DNA of 64,000 nt from JBCBSZ01 sp039818945 (GCA_039818945.1 JBCBSZ010000016.1:14488-78487), one strand, 5' to 3'. Positions 42,441-50,650 are shown, counted from the first letter of the stretch. The notes: generated by a model not told the origin, from the letters alone. A program made the numbers and translations.

Positions 42441-43457
42441 ATGAAGGCAGTGCAGATCGAGGCGTTCGGCGGTCCGGAGGTCCTGGAGGTCGTCGAGGTG
42501 CCGGTACCCGAACCCGGGCCGGGCCAGATCCAGCTCCGCGTCGAGGCGGCCGCCGTGAACTTCGCCGACGTGATGCGACGCCGCGACGACGCCTACCCCT
42601 TCCCGACCGAGCTGCCGTTCCGGCCCGGGGCGGAGGTCGCCGGCACGGTCGAGCGGCTCGGCGCCGGAGTGGAGGGTCCGCCGGTCGGCTCGTCGGTGTT
42701 CGCGGTCGTCGGCGGTGACGGCTCGACCGGGTACGCGCAGTTCGCGGTCGCCGACGCGGCCCAGGTCGTCCCCATCCCGCCTGGGCTGGGCGCAGCCGAG
42801 GCGGCCGGGATCACCGTTGCGGGAACGACCGCGATGCTCGTGCTGACCGATCGCGCCCGACTCGCCGAGGGCGAGTCCGTGCTCGTCGGCGGTGCCGGCG
42901 GAGGTGTCGGCACGCTCGCCGTCCAGATCGCGAAGGTCCTCGGCGCCGGCACCGTGGTCGGAGCGGCGAGCACGGGCGCGAAGCGCGAGGCGGCGCTGGC
43001 TGCAGGGGCCGATGCCGTCGTCGATCCGACCGTGAGCGGCTGGGAGTCGGAGGCTGCAGCGGCGATCGGTGGCGCCGGCTTCGATGTCGTGCTGGAGGTG
43101 GCCGGCGGGCGCACCTTCGCCGAAGGGCTGTCGGTGCTCGCCCCGTTCGGGCGCTTCGTCGTGCTCGGTCGGGCGTCGGGGTCGGCCGGAGTGTTCGATG
43201 AGTCAGCCCAGCACCGCTTCCTCTACGTGCCCTCGCCCAACCAGACCATCACCGTGTTCAACCTGGGCGTCTACTTCGGGCTCCGGCCCCAGGTGGCCAT
43301 CGAGGCGATGACGGAGGTCATCGGTCTGGTTGCGTCCGGCCGGGTCCGCATCCCGGTCGACGAGGTGCTGCCGCTGGATCGAGCCGCCGAGGCCCATCGG
43401 CGCCTCGAGGAGCGCGAGTCGACCGGCAAGCTGGTGCTCGACCCCTGGGCCGCCTGA
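42441..43457 (+). CDS. zinc-type alcohol dehydrogenase-like NADPH:quinone oxidoreductase
   Basis: MDR-superfamily reductase of 338 residues. The N-terminal GroES-like domain has NFADVMRRRDDAYPFP and PGAEVAGTVERLGAGV, and the Rossmann loop is VLVGGAGGGVGTLAVQIAK. No zinc-ligand Cys cluster is present, so it belongs to the zinc-free quinone reductase branch. AGGAGGA at 42427-42433 best fits the ATG at 42441; an ATG at 42435 in the same frame is too close to it. Confidence 0.87.
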   Translation: MKAVQIEAFGGPEVLEVVEVPVPEPGPGQIQLRVEAAAVNFADVMRRRDDAYPFPTELPFRPGAEVAGTVERLGAGVEGPPVGSSVFAVVGGDGSTGYAQFAVADAAQVVPIPPGLGAAEAAGITVAGTTAMLVLTDRARLAEGESVLVGGAGGGVGTLAVQIAKVLGAGTVVGAASTGAKREAALAAGADAVVDPTVSGWESEAAAAIGGAGFDVVLEVAGGRTFAEGLSVLAPFGRFVVLGRASGSAGVFDESAQHRFLYVPSPNQTITVFNLGVYFGLRPQVAIEAMTEVIGLVASGRVRIPVDEVLPLDRAAEAHRRLEERESTGKLVLDPWAA

Positions 43458-43460
43458 GCC

Positions 43461-46070
43461 TCATCGGCCGGGATCGAGCCAGCCCCGTCGCTCCAGCTCC
43501 TCGCGGAGGGCCCGCCGGGGCCGCTCGGTCGCCCACTCGACGTCGATCGTGCCGCGTGCGGTCGCCCGTCGGGTGTGCTCGGCGATGGCCGACTCGACCT
43601 CCTCGTCGACACCGGTCTGCTTCGCCACGTGGCGACCGAGCAGGGTCATCGCCGGCGAGCGGCAGGGTGCGGTCGACCGGAGCAGCCCGGCGGCGCGGTC
43701 GACGTCGCCGGAGCGGAGGCGTTCGGCGGCGAGGAGGATCAGCGCGTCGTTCTCGACGAGCCGGAACCGGCCGCTCGCCGCGTGGACACCGAGATCTCTG
43801 AGGGCGTCGAGATCGTCCGGGTCGGCCAGGACGCGCATCTGCCGGAACGGCCCGTTGTCCATCCAGGAGACCAGCTCGATGGTCTCCCGGGTGTACCGGT
43901 CGACATCGTCGCTGCGGCCGTCGATCGCAGCCAGGACCGCCGCGACGGCCAGCCTCGGTCCCTCGATCGTCGACAGCGGATCGGGTGTCGTGGCCACCAC
44001 GTCCAGTTGGTGACGCACCGAGGCCAGGTCGTACCGGCTGCACGCCAACACCAGACGGGCCCACTCGTGGTCGTCGCCGTGGCGGTGCTCGCATCGGCCG
44101 CCGGCCACGGCCTCGTACGCGTCGATGGCAGCGGCCGTGCGCTCCGGGTCGGTGCGGGCCAGCCCGATCGCCAGCTGCAGCCCACCCCAGGCCGCCGTCT
44201 CCGGGTCGTCCAAGGCCATGAACGACGAGATGATGCCGAAGGCCCGTTCCCAGTCGGTGCTGCCGGCGGCGAGCGAGAGCTCGGCCATGCGCAGCTCGTC
44301 GCACAACGCGTCCCCGGCCAGGTCCCGGCATCGCTCGATCCGCGCCAGGCACGGCGCAGCGATGTACCAGAAGAGCGGGCTGACCCGTACGAGCAGGAGC
44401 CCGCCGTCGTCCCAACGACCGGCGTCGAAGAGGTGGTCGATCGCGACGAGCGCCTCGTGGCGGTCGGGGAGCAGTTCCTCGGCGTGGACGAAGCCGCGCA
44501 ACAGGAACATGTCGATCGGTTCGAACCGGCGCAGGAGGTGGTCGGCGTGGCGGCCGCGGACGAGGTCGAGCTCCCCCTCTTCGTCGAGCCGCGCTTCGGC
44601 GAAGGCCTTGATCGACTCGAGCAGGCGGAATCGCCCCTCGCCGATCCACGTCACCAGCGACCGGACGATGAGGGCCTCCACCACGTCGCGGGCCTCGGCG
44701 CGCTGCAGCCCGGTGACCGCTGCAGCGCCGTCGAGATCGAAGCCGGATCGGAAGGCACCCAGCGCTCGCAGGGCCCGTCGAGCCTCGTCGTCGAGGAGGC
44801 GGTAGCTCCAGTGGATGGTGGTCTCGAGCGTGCGGCCTCGCTCTCGGCGACGACCCGAGCTGAGGAGGCGGAAGCGGTCGTCGAGCCCCTCCAGCAGCTG
44901 CGTCGGCGTCGCCACCGCCGAACGGGCCGCGGCCAGCTCGATCGCGAGCGGCAGGCCGTCGAGCCGCTCACAGAGCTGCTGGATCGCGTCGATGTCGGCG
45001 ACGTCCGAGTCGGGGGCGACCGCACGGGCTCGATCGAGGAAGAGACGGACGGCCGGGCTGTCGCGATCGCCCACGGCGAGCGGTGCGACCGGGACGACGT
45101 GCTCGCCGTCGATGTCGAGCCACTCGCGGCTCGTCGCGAGGAGGTGGCCCCGCCCGCGGCGGCCGAGCACACGCTCGGCGAGCTCGGCGGCGGCGTCGAT
45201 GACGTGCTCGCAGTTGTCGAGCACCAGGAGGAGGCGGCGTTCGGTGAGCCGCTCGACGATCTGGTCCATCGGGTCGGTCCCGGCCCCGAGTCCCAGCGCC
45301 TCGATGGCAGACCGGACGACGTCATCGCGATCGGCCGCCGACGTGAGGTCGGCGAACCAGACGCCGTCGGGCCAGCTCGGCAGCTCGTCCTCGCCGACCG
45401 CGATCGCCAGGCGGGTCTTGCCCGCTCCACCGGTCCCGGTGAGCGTCACCAGCCGGTGCTGGCGCACCATGATCCGAACGTCGCGGATGTCGTCCTCGCG
45501 ACCCTCCAGGCGGGTGACCGCGATGGGGAGGTTCGAGCGCCCGCCCGTGGTTCGCGGGCTGGGGAACTCACCCTTGCCGAGTTGGTGGAGGCGGACGAGG
45601 TCGGGGATGTCCTTCAGGCGGTGTTCGCCGAGATCGGTCACCTCCAGCGCAGCGGCGATCCGGACGGCCTCGGTCACGATGACCTGACCGCCGTGGGCCG
45701 CCGCCTCCACGCGGGCGGCGAGGTTCACGGTCGGGCCGAAGTAGTCGCCGGCGCGCTCCTCCGCCTCGCCGACGTGCAGCCCCATCCGCACGCGCAGCGG
45801 AGGGCCCGGCCACTCGGCCAGCGCCAGCCGCTCCTGGGCGGTCTCGGCCGCGGCGACCGCCTGCGACACCGACTGGAACGCCACGCAGAACGCGTCGCCG
45901 GCCGTCGTGAACACGTAGCCCTGGTGCTCGTCGATGACCTCCCGGAGCAGGTCGTCGTGGACCACGAGCGAGGCGGACATGCCCGCGGGGTCGGCGGCCC
46001 AGGTGGAGGTCGACCCCTCCACGTCGGTGAAGAGGAAGGTCACGAGGCCCGTCGGGGCGCCCACCGCCAT
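43461..46070 (-). CDS. adenylate/guanylate cyclase-domain STAND ATPase regulator
   Basis: Signalling protein of 869 residues. Residues 10-165 form a class III nucleotide cyclase domain: metal ligands Asp16 in FTDVEGS and Asp59 in AGDAF, transition-state Asn116/Arg120 in VNLAARVE. The usual substrate Lys before the second Asp is replaced by Thr (VFTTAGDAF), so activity or specificity may be altered. An NB-ARC-type ATPase follows: Walker A GTGGAGKT (212-219), Walker B RLLLVLDNCEHV, and DGLPLAIELAAARS. The C-terminal third is helical, TPR-like, without a DNA-binding domain. TAAGGT lies seven bases before the ATG. Confidence 0.85.
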   Translation of the reverse strand: MAVGAPTGLVTFLFTDVEGSTSTWAADPAGMSASLVVHDDLLREVIDEHQGYVFTTAGDAFCVAFQSVSQAVAAAETAQERLALAEWPGPPLRVRMGLHVGEAEERAGDYFGPTVNLAARVEAAAHGGQVIVTEAVRIAAALEVTDLGEHRLKDIPDLVRLHQLGKGEFPSPRTTGGRSNLPIAVTRLEGREDDIRDVRIMVRQHRLVTLTGTGGAGKTRLAIAVGEDELPSWPDGVWFADLTSAADRDDVVRSAIEALGLGAGTDPMDQIVERLTERRLLLVLDNCEHVIDAAAELAERVLGRRGRGHLLATSREWLDIDGEHVVPVAPLAVGDRDSPAVRLFLDRARAVAPDSDVADIDAIQQLCERLDGLPLAIELAAARSAVATPTQLLEGLDDRFRLLSSGRRRERGRTLETTIHWSYRLLDDEARRALRALGAFRSGFDLDGAAAVTGLQRAEARDVVEALIVRSLVTWIGEGRFRLLESIKAFAEARLDEEGELDLVRGRHADHLLRRFEPIDMFLLRGFVHAEELLPDRHEALVAIDHLFDAGRWDDGGLLLVRVSPLFWYIAAPCLARIERCRDLAGDALCDELRMAELSLAAGSTDWERAFGIISSFMALDDPETAAWGGLQLAIGLARTDPERTAAAIDAYEAVAGGRCEHRHGDDHEWARLVLACSRYDLASVRHQLDVVATTPDPLSTIEGPRLAVAAVLAAIDGRSDDVDRYTRETIELVSWMDNGPFRQMRVLADPDDLDALRDLGVHAASGRFRLVENDALILLAAERLRSGDVDRAAGLLRSTAPCRSPAMTLLGRHVAKQTGVDEEVESAIAEHTRRATARGTIDVEWATERPRRALREELERRGWLDPGR

Positions 46071-46077
46071 GGACGCG

Positions 46078-46083
46078 ACCTTA
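46078..46083 (-). promoter_or_regulatory. -10 box TAAGGT of the cyclase-STAND gene
   Basis: On the minus strand TAAGGT ends seven bases before the ATG at 46070. Confidence 0.5.
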
Positions 46084-46113
46084 CGGCTCGGTGCCGCCGG
46101 CGTCGCCGCCCTC

Positions 46114-46263
46114 CAGTCGCGGAAGTTCTGGTCGTCGAGCGGGATCCCGAAGTCGCCGCCGTTCAGTCGCGGAAGTTCTGGTCGTCGAGCGGGATCCCGA
46201 AGTCGCCGCCGTTCAGTCGCGGAAGTTCTGGTAGTCGAGCGGGATCCCGAAGTCGCCGCCCTT
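46114..46263. repeat. three tandem 50-bp copies derived from the 3' end of yajQ
   Basis: Units start at 46114, 46164 and 46214, each beginning CAGTCGCGGAAGTTCTGG. The first two are identical. The third, which is the true end of yajQ, differs at two positions (GTA for GTC, and CCCTT for CCGTT). The two extra copies lie after the yajQ stop codon, so the protein is unaffected. Confidence 0.9.
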
Positions 46264-46701
46264 CAGCGCCGCGATGACCTCCTGGAGGTGATCGCGCTTC
46301 TTCGAGGTCACGCGGAGCTGCTCGCCTTGGGCCTGGGACTGCACGCCCTTGATGCCGAGTCCCTTGATGAACTTGTTGAGCTCCTTGGCCTTGTCCTGGC
46401 CGATGCCCGACGCCAGCGTCGCGACCTGGCGACGCGCGCCACCGGCGGCGTCCTCGATGGCCCCGTAGTCCAGGCCCTTGAGCGACACCTTGCGCTTCAC
46501 GAGCTTCTCCTCGAGGACCTGGCGCGTCGCCGCGAGCCGGTCGTCGGACACCGACGTCAGGGTGATCGCCTCGTCGGAGAGCTCGATGCTGGTGTCGGTC
46601 CCCTTGAAGTCGTAGCGGTTGGCGATCTCGCGAGCCGCCTGGTCCACGGCGTTGCGGACCTCCTGGCGGTCGAGCTCTGACACGACGTCGAAGCTGGGCA
46701 T
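46213..46701 (-). CDS. YajQ family protein (nucleotide-binding)
   Basis: Protein of 162 residues, normal length. MPSFDVVSELDRQEVRNAVD at the start, NRYDFKGTDTSIEL, and the C-terminal GIPLDYQNFRD are all characteristic of YajQ. Homologues bind nucleotides, including cyclic di-GMP in some bacteria. The ATG at 46701 lies six bases after a TACCGT box. Its last codons form the third unit of a 50-bp tandem triplication. Confidence 0.92.
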   Translation of the reverse strand: MPSFDVVSELDRQEVRNAVDQAAREIANRYDFKGTDTSIELSDEAITLTSVSDDRLAATRQVLEEKLVKRKVSLKGLDYGAIEDAAGGARRQVATLASGIGQDKAKELNKFIKGLGIKGVQSQAQGEQLRVTSKKRDHLQEVIAALKGGDFGIPLDYQNFRD

Positions 46702-46707
46702 GGCCAC

Positions 46708-46713
46708 ACGGTA
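46708..46713 (-). promoter_or_regulatory. -10 box TACCGT of yajQ
   Basis: On the minus strand TACCGT ends six bases before the ATG at 46701. Confidence 0.5.
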
Positions 46714-46753
46714 GTCAAGCGGATCTCGTGTTCCGATGAGGCCGACGCGCCGA

Positions 46754-46759
46754 TACCAT
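46754..46759 (+). promoter_or_regulatory. -10 box TACCAT of tRNA-Tyr
   Basis: TACCAT lies 12 bases before the tRNA, with a possible -35 (TTCCGA, 46732-46737) 16 bases upstream. Confidence 0.45.
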
Positions 46760-46771
46760 GCTCCGCTTCGA

Positions 46772-46853
46772 GGGTCGGTGCCCGAGCGGCCAAAGGGAGC
46801 GGACTGTAAATCCGCCGGCATTGCCTACGGAGGTTCGAATCCTCCCCGGCCCA
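46772..46853 (+). tRNA. tRNA-Tyr (anticodon GTA)
   Basis: Acceptor arms GGGTCGG and CCGGCCC pair with one G-U. The anticodon stem GCGGA/TCCGC encloses CTGTAAA with anticodon GTA. A long variable arm is present, and the T loop is GGTTCGAATCC. Discriminator A; CCA is not encoded. Confidence 0.93.
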
Positions 46854-46888
46854 CGTCAGAGTCGCCTGATCTCGTCAGCGGACTCGGT

Positions 46889-47353
46889 TCAGCCCAGGGT
46901 GGCGATCACGTCGTCCGGTGCCTGCACCAGCTCGATGAGCACGCCCTCGCCGCTGCGGGGCGTCGCCTCGTTCCCCTTGGGGTGCAGGAAGCAGACGTCG
47001 TGACCCGACGCCCCCGTCCGGATGCCGCCCGGGGTGAAGCGCATCCCCTGTTCGGTGAGCCACTCCACCGCGGCGGGGAGGTCGTCGATCCACAGCCCGA
47101 GGTGGTTGAGCGTCGGCACGTGGACCTTCGGCGACCGCTCGGGATCGAGCGGCTGCATGAGGTCGATCTCGACGGCGTGCGGCCCGTCGCCGAGGCGCAG
47201 GATGTCCTCGTCGACGTTCTCGGACTCGCTGACGTAGTCACCGACCTTCTCGACACCGAGCAGCCCGGTCCACAGTCCGGACAGCGCCCCCTTGTCGAGG
47301 CCGCCGATCGCGACCTGCTGGATGCCGAGGACTCGGAAGGGTCGTTCGCTCAT
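46889..47353 (-). CDS. VOC/glyoxalase-family protein
   Basis: Protein of 154 residues with the duplicated beta-alpha-beta-beta-beta fold. GIQQVAIGGLDKGALSGLW opens the first half and LNHLGLWIDDLPAAVEWLTE the second. A Glu near the C-terminus (GVLIELVQAP) and the early residues suggest a metal site. It may be a lactoylglutathione-lyase-like or methylmalonyl-CoA-epimerase-like enzyme; the substrate is not clear. The GNAT gene lies 26 bases upstream on the same strand. Confidence 0.8.
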   Translation of the reverse strand: MSERPFRVLGIQQVAIGGLDKGALSGLWTGLLGVEKVGDYVSESENVDEDILRLGDGPHAVEIDLMQPLDPERSPKVHVPTLNHLGLWIDDLPAAVEWLTEQGMRFTPGGIRTGASGHDVCFLHPKGNEATPRSGEGVLIELVQAPDDVIATLG

Positions 47354-47379
47354 GGCCCGATGTTCGCGCTGCGGACCGC

Positions 47380-47910
47380 TCAGATGCCCATCGGCGCCCG
47401 CGGCGACGCCGTGGTGCCGAACCGGCGCTGCATCACGACGACGTCGAGCCAGCGGCCGAACTTGCGGCCGATCTCACGCTCGATGCCGACGTGCTCGAAG
47501 CCGACCGCGGCGTGCAGCGCGATCGACGACTCGTGGCCGCCGACGATCCGCGCCATCACCGCATGGAAGCCTCGGTCCTCGGCCACCACCAGCAGCTCCC
47601 GGAGCAGGGCCTTGCCCACACCCCGGCCGCGGTGCGTACGGGCGACGTAGATCGAGTTCTCGACCGTGGTCCGGTAGGCCGGCCGGTCCCGGTACGGCGA
47701 GAGCGAGGCGAACCCGGCGAGCCCGTCGCCGTCGACGCCGACCAGCACCACGTACGAACCGGCCCGCTCGTCGAGCCAGGCCCGCTGCTCGGCCACCGTG
47801 CGGGGTTCGAGGTCGAAGGTGACCGTCGACTCGAGGACCTCGGTGTTGTAGATCTCGGCGATCGCCGCGGCGTCGTCGGGTCGCGCGAGGCGGATCTCCA
47901 GGTCGGGCAA
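47380..47910 (-). CDS. GNAT N-acetyltransferase, phosphinothricin-acetyltransferase-like
   Basis: Acetyltransferase of about 176 residues. The acetyl-CoA loop is THRGRGVGKALLRELLVVAE. IRLARPDDAAAIAEIYNTEV at the start and VGFEHVGIEREIGRKFGRW near the end match the PAT/MddA branch, which acetylates phosphinothricin or methionine derivatives. I prefer the TTG at 47910 because a GAGAGGAA ribosome-binding site precedes it; a GTG at 47946 in the same frame is possible but overlaps the promoter region of the divergent tRNA-Thr. Confidence 0.82.
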   Translation of the reverse strand: MPDLEIRLARPDDAAAIAEIYNTEVLESTVTFDLEPRTVAEQRAWLDERAGSYVVLVGVDGDGLAGFASLSPYRDRPAYRTTVENSIYVARTHRGRGVGKALLRELLVVAEDRGFHAVMARIVGGHESSIALHAAVGFEHVGIEREIGRKFGRWLDVVVMQRRFGTTASPRAPMGI

Positions 47911-47941
47911 CGAACCAGTTCCTCTCCGGGGTCCGACGGCG

Positions 47942-47947
47942 TACACT
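47942..47947 (+). promoter_or_regulatory. -10 box TACACT of the tRNA-Thr/tRNA-Met unit
   Basis: TACACT ends 14 bases before the first base of tRNA-Thr. No other promoter is seen before tRNA-Met. Confidence 0.45.
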
Positions 47948-47961
47948 GCCTCGTCCGGCCG

Positions 47962-48037
47962 GCCCCGTTAGCTCAGTCGGTAGAGCACAGCCATGGTAAG
48001 GCTGGTGTCGTGGGTTCGATTCCCACACGGGGCTCCA
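47962..48037 (+). tRNA. tRNA-Thr (anticodon GGT)
   Basis: GCCCCGT pairs with ACGGGGC. The anticodon stem CAGCC/GGCTG encloses ATGGTAA, giving anticodon GGT. The CCA end is encoded in the DNA, unlike in the other three tRNAs here. Confidence 0.94.
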
Positions 48038-48059
48038 TCCGTCCACTGCGGACGGACGT

Positions 48060-48133
48060 GGCGGCGTAGCTCAGCTGGTTAGAGCGTTCGGCTCATAATC
48101 GAAAGGTCCCCGGTTCAAGTCCGGGCGCCGCTA
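48060..48133 (+). tRNA. tRNA-Met (anticodon CAT)
   Basis: Acceptor GGCGGCG pairs with CGCCGCT, with one G-U at the first position. The anticodon loop is CTCATAA with anticodon CAT. No initiator-type unpaired first base pair or GGG/CCC anticodon stem is seen, so it is probably elongator Met. A lysidine-modified tRNA-Ile cannot be excluded by eye. CCA not encoded. It lies 22 bases after tRNA-Thr. Confidence 0.9.
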
Positions 48134-48185
48134 CTCGACGATTCGCCCCCGGCTCCTGCCGGGGGCGAATGCGCGTCGCCGGGCG

Positions 48186-48191
48186 TAACGT
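48186..48191 (+). promoter_or_regulatory. -10 box TAACGT of the ECF sigma gene
   Basis: TAACGT ends seven bases before the GTG at 48199 and supports that start over the in-frame ATG at 48169. Confidence 0.5.
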
Positions 48192-48198
48192 GTTCGCC

Positions 48199-48807
48199 GT
48201 GACGGGGTCGAAACCACCGGTGACGGACGTCGAGACGTTGGTGAAGCAGGCGCGCGGTGGCGACAGCCAGGCGTTCGAGGAGCTCGTGCGCCTCACCCAC
48301 GTCGACGTCTACTCCCTCGCCCGTCGACTCACCGGCGACCCCGACGACGCTCGCGACGTCGTGCAGGAGACCTACCTCCGCGCCTACCGGGCGATCGGGA
48401 GGTTCCGGGGGGACGCCCAGTTCAGCACGTGGCTCTACCGGATCACCGCCAACTGCGCGTCGACGATGCGGCACCGCCGCGGCCGCCACCGCCACGTGGA
48501 GCTCCCCGACGACCACGCCGAGATCGACCGGGACCTCCACCACGATCCCGAGGCCCAGGTCGCCACCGTGGGGCTGCGCGATCGGCTCGAGGCCGCCATC
48601 CGGCTGCTCCCGCCGAAGCTGCGCTCCGTGGTCGTGCTGCGCGACCTGCACGGGTTGTCGCACCGCGACATCGCGGCCCAGCTGGGCATCACCGAGTCCG
48701 CCGCCAAGGTCCGCCTACACCGTGCCCGCAAGCAGCTGCAGGCCGATCTCGTCGACGACGAGGCCGACGAGCACTTCGACGCGGAGGGCGAGCGACGTGC
48801 GGTCTGA
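48199..48807 (+). CDS. ECF RNA polymerase sigma factor
   Basis: Sigma factor of 202 residues, normal ECF size. Region 2: DPDDARDVVQETYLRAYRAI and FRGDAQFSTWLYRITANCA. Region 4: LRSVVVLRDLHGLSHRDIA, then QLGITESAAKVRLHRARKQL. It resembles SigE/SigR-like groups that are paired with zinc anti-sigma factors. The next gene overlaps its 3' end by 11 bases and encodes such a protein. Confidence 0.9.
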   Translation: MTGSKPPVTDVETLVKQARGGDSQAFEELVRLTHVDVYSLARRLTGDPDDARDVVQETYLRAYRAIGRFRGDAQFSTWLYRITANCASTMRHRRGRHRHVELPDDHAEIDRDLHHDPEAQVATVGLRDRLEAAIRLLPPKLRSVVVLRDLHGLSHRDIAAQLGITESAAKVRLHRARKQLQADLVDDEADEHFDAEGERRAV

Positions 48808-49135
48808 CGCCGCCTGCCGACGGGTCGACGAGCTGCTGGTCGCCACCGGTGGGGAGGAGCCGCCCGAGGGCGCCTCGCTCGAGCACCTCCGTCAGTGCCT
48901 GCGCTGCCAGGCGTCGGCTGCTCGGCTCCGCCGTCTCGGCCGGGCGCTCGAGTCGCTCGACGACGGCAGGTTCGAGCCGCCGCCCGACCTCCTCCCCGAC
49001 ACGCTCGAGCTGCTGCGGGCCCGCGAGCGCGCCCGACGCCGGAGGATGCGGTCGCGCACCGAGCTCGCCGCGCTGGCCGCTGCGGCGACCGGGGCGCTCG
49101 TGCTGGGTCGGCGACTCCGTCACGTCGCCTCGTGA
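48797..49135 (+). CDS. zinc-binding anti-sigma factor-like membrane protein
   Basis: Protein of 112 residues. EHLRQCLRCQ provides the His-x3-Cys-x2-Cys part of a zinc anti-sigma (ZAS/zf-HC2) motif. A single hydrophobic C-terminal helix (LAALAAAATGALVLG) would anchor it in the membrane. It overlaps the sigma gene, the normal arrangement for an inhibitor of the upstream sigma factor. The start is a GTG at 48797 with no upstream ATG in frame that fits. Confidence 0.75.
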   Translation: MRSDAACRRVDELLVATGGEEPPEGASLEHLRQCLRCQASAARLRRLGRALESLDDGRFEPPPDLLPDTLELLRARERARRRRMRSRTELAALAAAATGALVLGRRLRHVAS

Positions 49136-49201
49136 CCGCCAGCGGTGGGTGCGACGCCCGCCGCCACGTGGCCTGCCGATGGGAACGGGAGTGCTCGCTG
49201 C

Positions 49202-49207
49202 TACGCT
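49202..49207 (+). promoter_or_regulatory. -10 box TACGCT of tRNA-Trp
   Basis: TACGCT ends 13 bases before the tRNA and may also drive secE-nusG. Confidence 0.45.
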
Positions 49208-49220
49208 GTTGTCCCGGCTG

Positions 49221-49293
49221 AGGGCAGTAGCTCAGTTGGTAGAGCTCCGGTCTCCAAAACCGGCGGTCGGGGGTTCGAGTCCCTCCTGCCCTG
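49221..49293 (+). tRNA. tRNA-Trp (anticodon CCA)
   Basis: AGGGCAG pairs with CTGCCCT. The anticodon stem CCGGT/ACCGG encloses CTCCAAA with anticodon CCA. Discriminator G; CCA end not encoded. It lies just upstream of secE, a common actinobacterial arrangement. Confidence 0.94.
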
Positions 49294-49351
49294 CGACGCG
49301 GTGGAGACAACCCCCGCACCCCGATCAGATCACGTCCACCCGAGGTCCGCG

Positions 49352-49657
49352 ATGGCGATGAACCGAGAGACCCGGCGACTCCTGCAGAAGCAGGGTGAGC
49401 TGGGCCCCGATGGCTCCCAGAAGCCGCAGGGTCGTCAGCCGCGCTCGAACACCAAGCCGGCGCAGCAGGAGCGCACCAGCCCGGCCCAGTACGCCCGCGA
49501 GGTCCGAGCCGAGCTCAAGAAGGTCATGTGGCCGACTCGCTCGGAGACGATGCACTACTCGGTGGTCGTGCTGATCACGATCATCGTGTTGACCGCCATG
49601 ATCGCCGGTCTCGACTTCGTGCTGGGCGAAGGTGTCCTCCAGCTCTTCGACGTATGA
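49352..49657 (+). CDS. secE: preprotein translocase subunit SecE
   Basis: Single-helix translocon subunit of 101 residues. The conserved amphipathic segment YAREVRAELKKVMWPTRSE is followed by the membrane helix VVVLITIIVLTAMIAGLDFV. The N-terminal half is a Gln/Lys-rich hydrophilic extension. Two ATG codons (49352, 49358) are possible. Its stop overlaps the nusG ATG (ATGA). Confidence 0.94.
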   Translation: MAMNRETRRLLQKQGELGPDGSQKPQGRQPRSNTKPAQQERTSPAQYAREVRAELKKVMWPTRSETMHYSVVVLITIIVLTAMIAGLDFVLGEGVLQLFDV

Positions 49658-50538
49658 GCGACCTCGACCCGAACGACCAGACGCTCGCCACGAGCACCGA
49701 GCCGCCCGCCGGCATCGACCCGGCCACGGGTGAGGTGCTCGCGTCCGTCGCCACCGACGAGGCGCCGGCGCCGACGCCCGAGTCCCAGCTCGACGCTCCC
49801 GCCGAGACCGAGACCGTGCTCGTCGAGGACGCCCCGACCGAGACCGAAGCCGCCGTCGAGGACGCTCCGACCGAGGCCGCGGCCGACGTGGACGCTCCCA
49901 CCGACGAGGCCGGTGAAGAGGCGACCGACGCCGTCGACGAGGACGCGCTGCTCGAGCCCGACGAGCCCGAGGACGAGGGCCCCGTCAACCCCTACGACCT
50001 CCCGGGCCGCTGGTACGTGGTCCACACGCAGTCGGGCTACGAGAAGAAGGTCAAGCAGAACCTCGAGGCGCGGACCCAGTCCTTCAACATGGAGGACAAG
50101 ATCCACGACTGCGTCATCCCGATGGAGGACGTGGTCGAGTTCCGCAACGGCCAGAAGGTCGTCGTGCCCAAGAAGATGTTCCCCGGCTACCTCCTCGTGC
50201 GCTGCAAGCTCGACCGCGAGTCGTGGCCGATGATCCGCAACACGCCGGGCATCACCGGGTTCGTCGGTCAGGGCGGCAAGCCCTCACCGCTCACCCGCCG
50301 CGACGTCGAGCGGTTCCTCATGGCCGACCAGGAGCAGGCGGCGCCGACCCGCAAGACCCGCCCGAAGACCGCCTACGAGATGGGCGAGACGGTCCGGGTC
50401 AAGGACGGCCCCTTCGCCGACTTCCAGGGCCAGATCGAGGACATCAACGAAGACCAGCTGAAGCTGAAGGTGCTGGTCAACATCTTCGGCCGGGAGACCC
50501 CGGTCGAGCTCGACTTCGCGCAGGTCGCGAAGCTGTAG
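49654..50538 (+). CDS. nusG: transcription termination/antitermination protein NusG
   Basis: Elongation factor of 294 residues, longer than the typical 180. The NGN domain begins at about residue 115 (GRWYVVHTQSGYEKKVKQNL) and includes KKMFPGYLLVRCKL. The KOW domain is YEMGETVRVKDGPFADFQG. The first 110 residues are a low-complexity acidic extension built from near-repeats of EDAPTEAEA-type units. Acidic NusG extensions occur in other actinobacteria; this one is long. Confidence 0.95.
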   Translation: MSDLDPNDQTLATSTEPPAGIDPATGEVLASVATDEAPAPTPESQLDAPAETETVLVEDAPTETEAAVEDAPTEAAADVDAPTDEAGEEATDAVDEDALLEPDEPEDEGPVNPYDLPGRWYVVHTQSGYEKKVKQNLEARTQSFNMEDKIHDCVIPMEDVVEFRNGQKVVVPKKMFPGYLLVRCKLDRESWPMIRNTPGITGFVGQGGKPSPLTRRDVERFLMADQEQAAPTRKTRPKTAYEMGETVRVKDGPFADFQGQIEDINEDQLKLKVLVNIFGRETPVELDFAQVAKL

Positions 50539-50650
50539 CTGACGAGCTGGTGCCGCCGGTCGGCGAGCACCACACTGGAGGGTCGGCCCGGCCACCCCCG
50601 CGCACGCACTCGAAACCCCAAGCAACGAGCACCACGGAGCAACGAACATC

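Noticed and set aside
46114..46263. 50-bp repeats as a CRISPR array
   Set aside because: The units are directly tandem without spacers and match the adjacent yajQ coding end.
43575..46277. 900-codon plus-strand frame opposite the cyclase-STAND gene
   Set aside because: It has no domain pattern, while the minus strand has intact cyclase and ATPase motifs.
46772..49293. tRNA genes as attachment sites of an integrated element
   Set aside because: No integrase, no duplicated tRNA 3' end and no phage or plasmid genes were seen near the four tRNAs.
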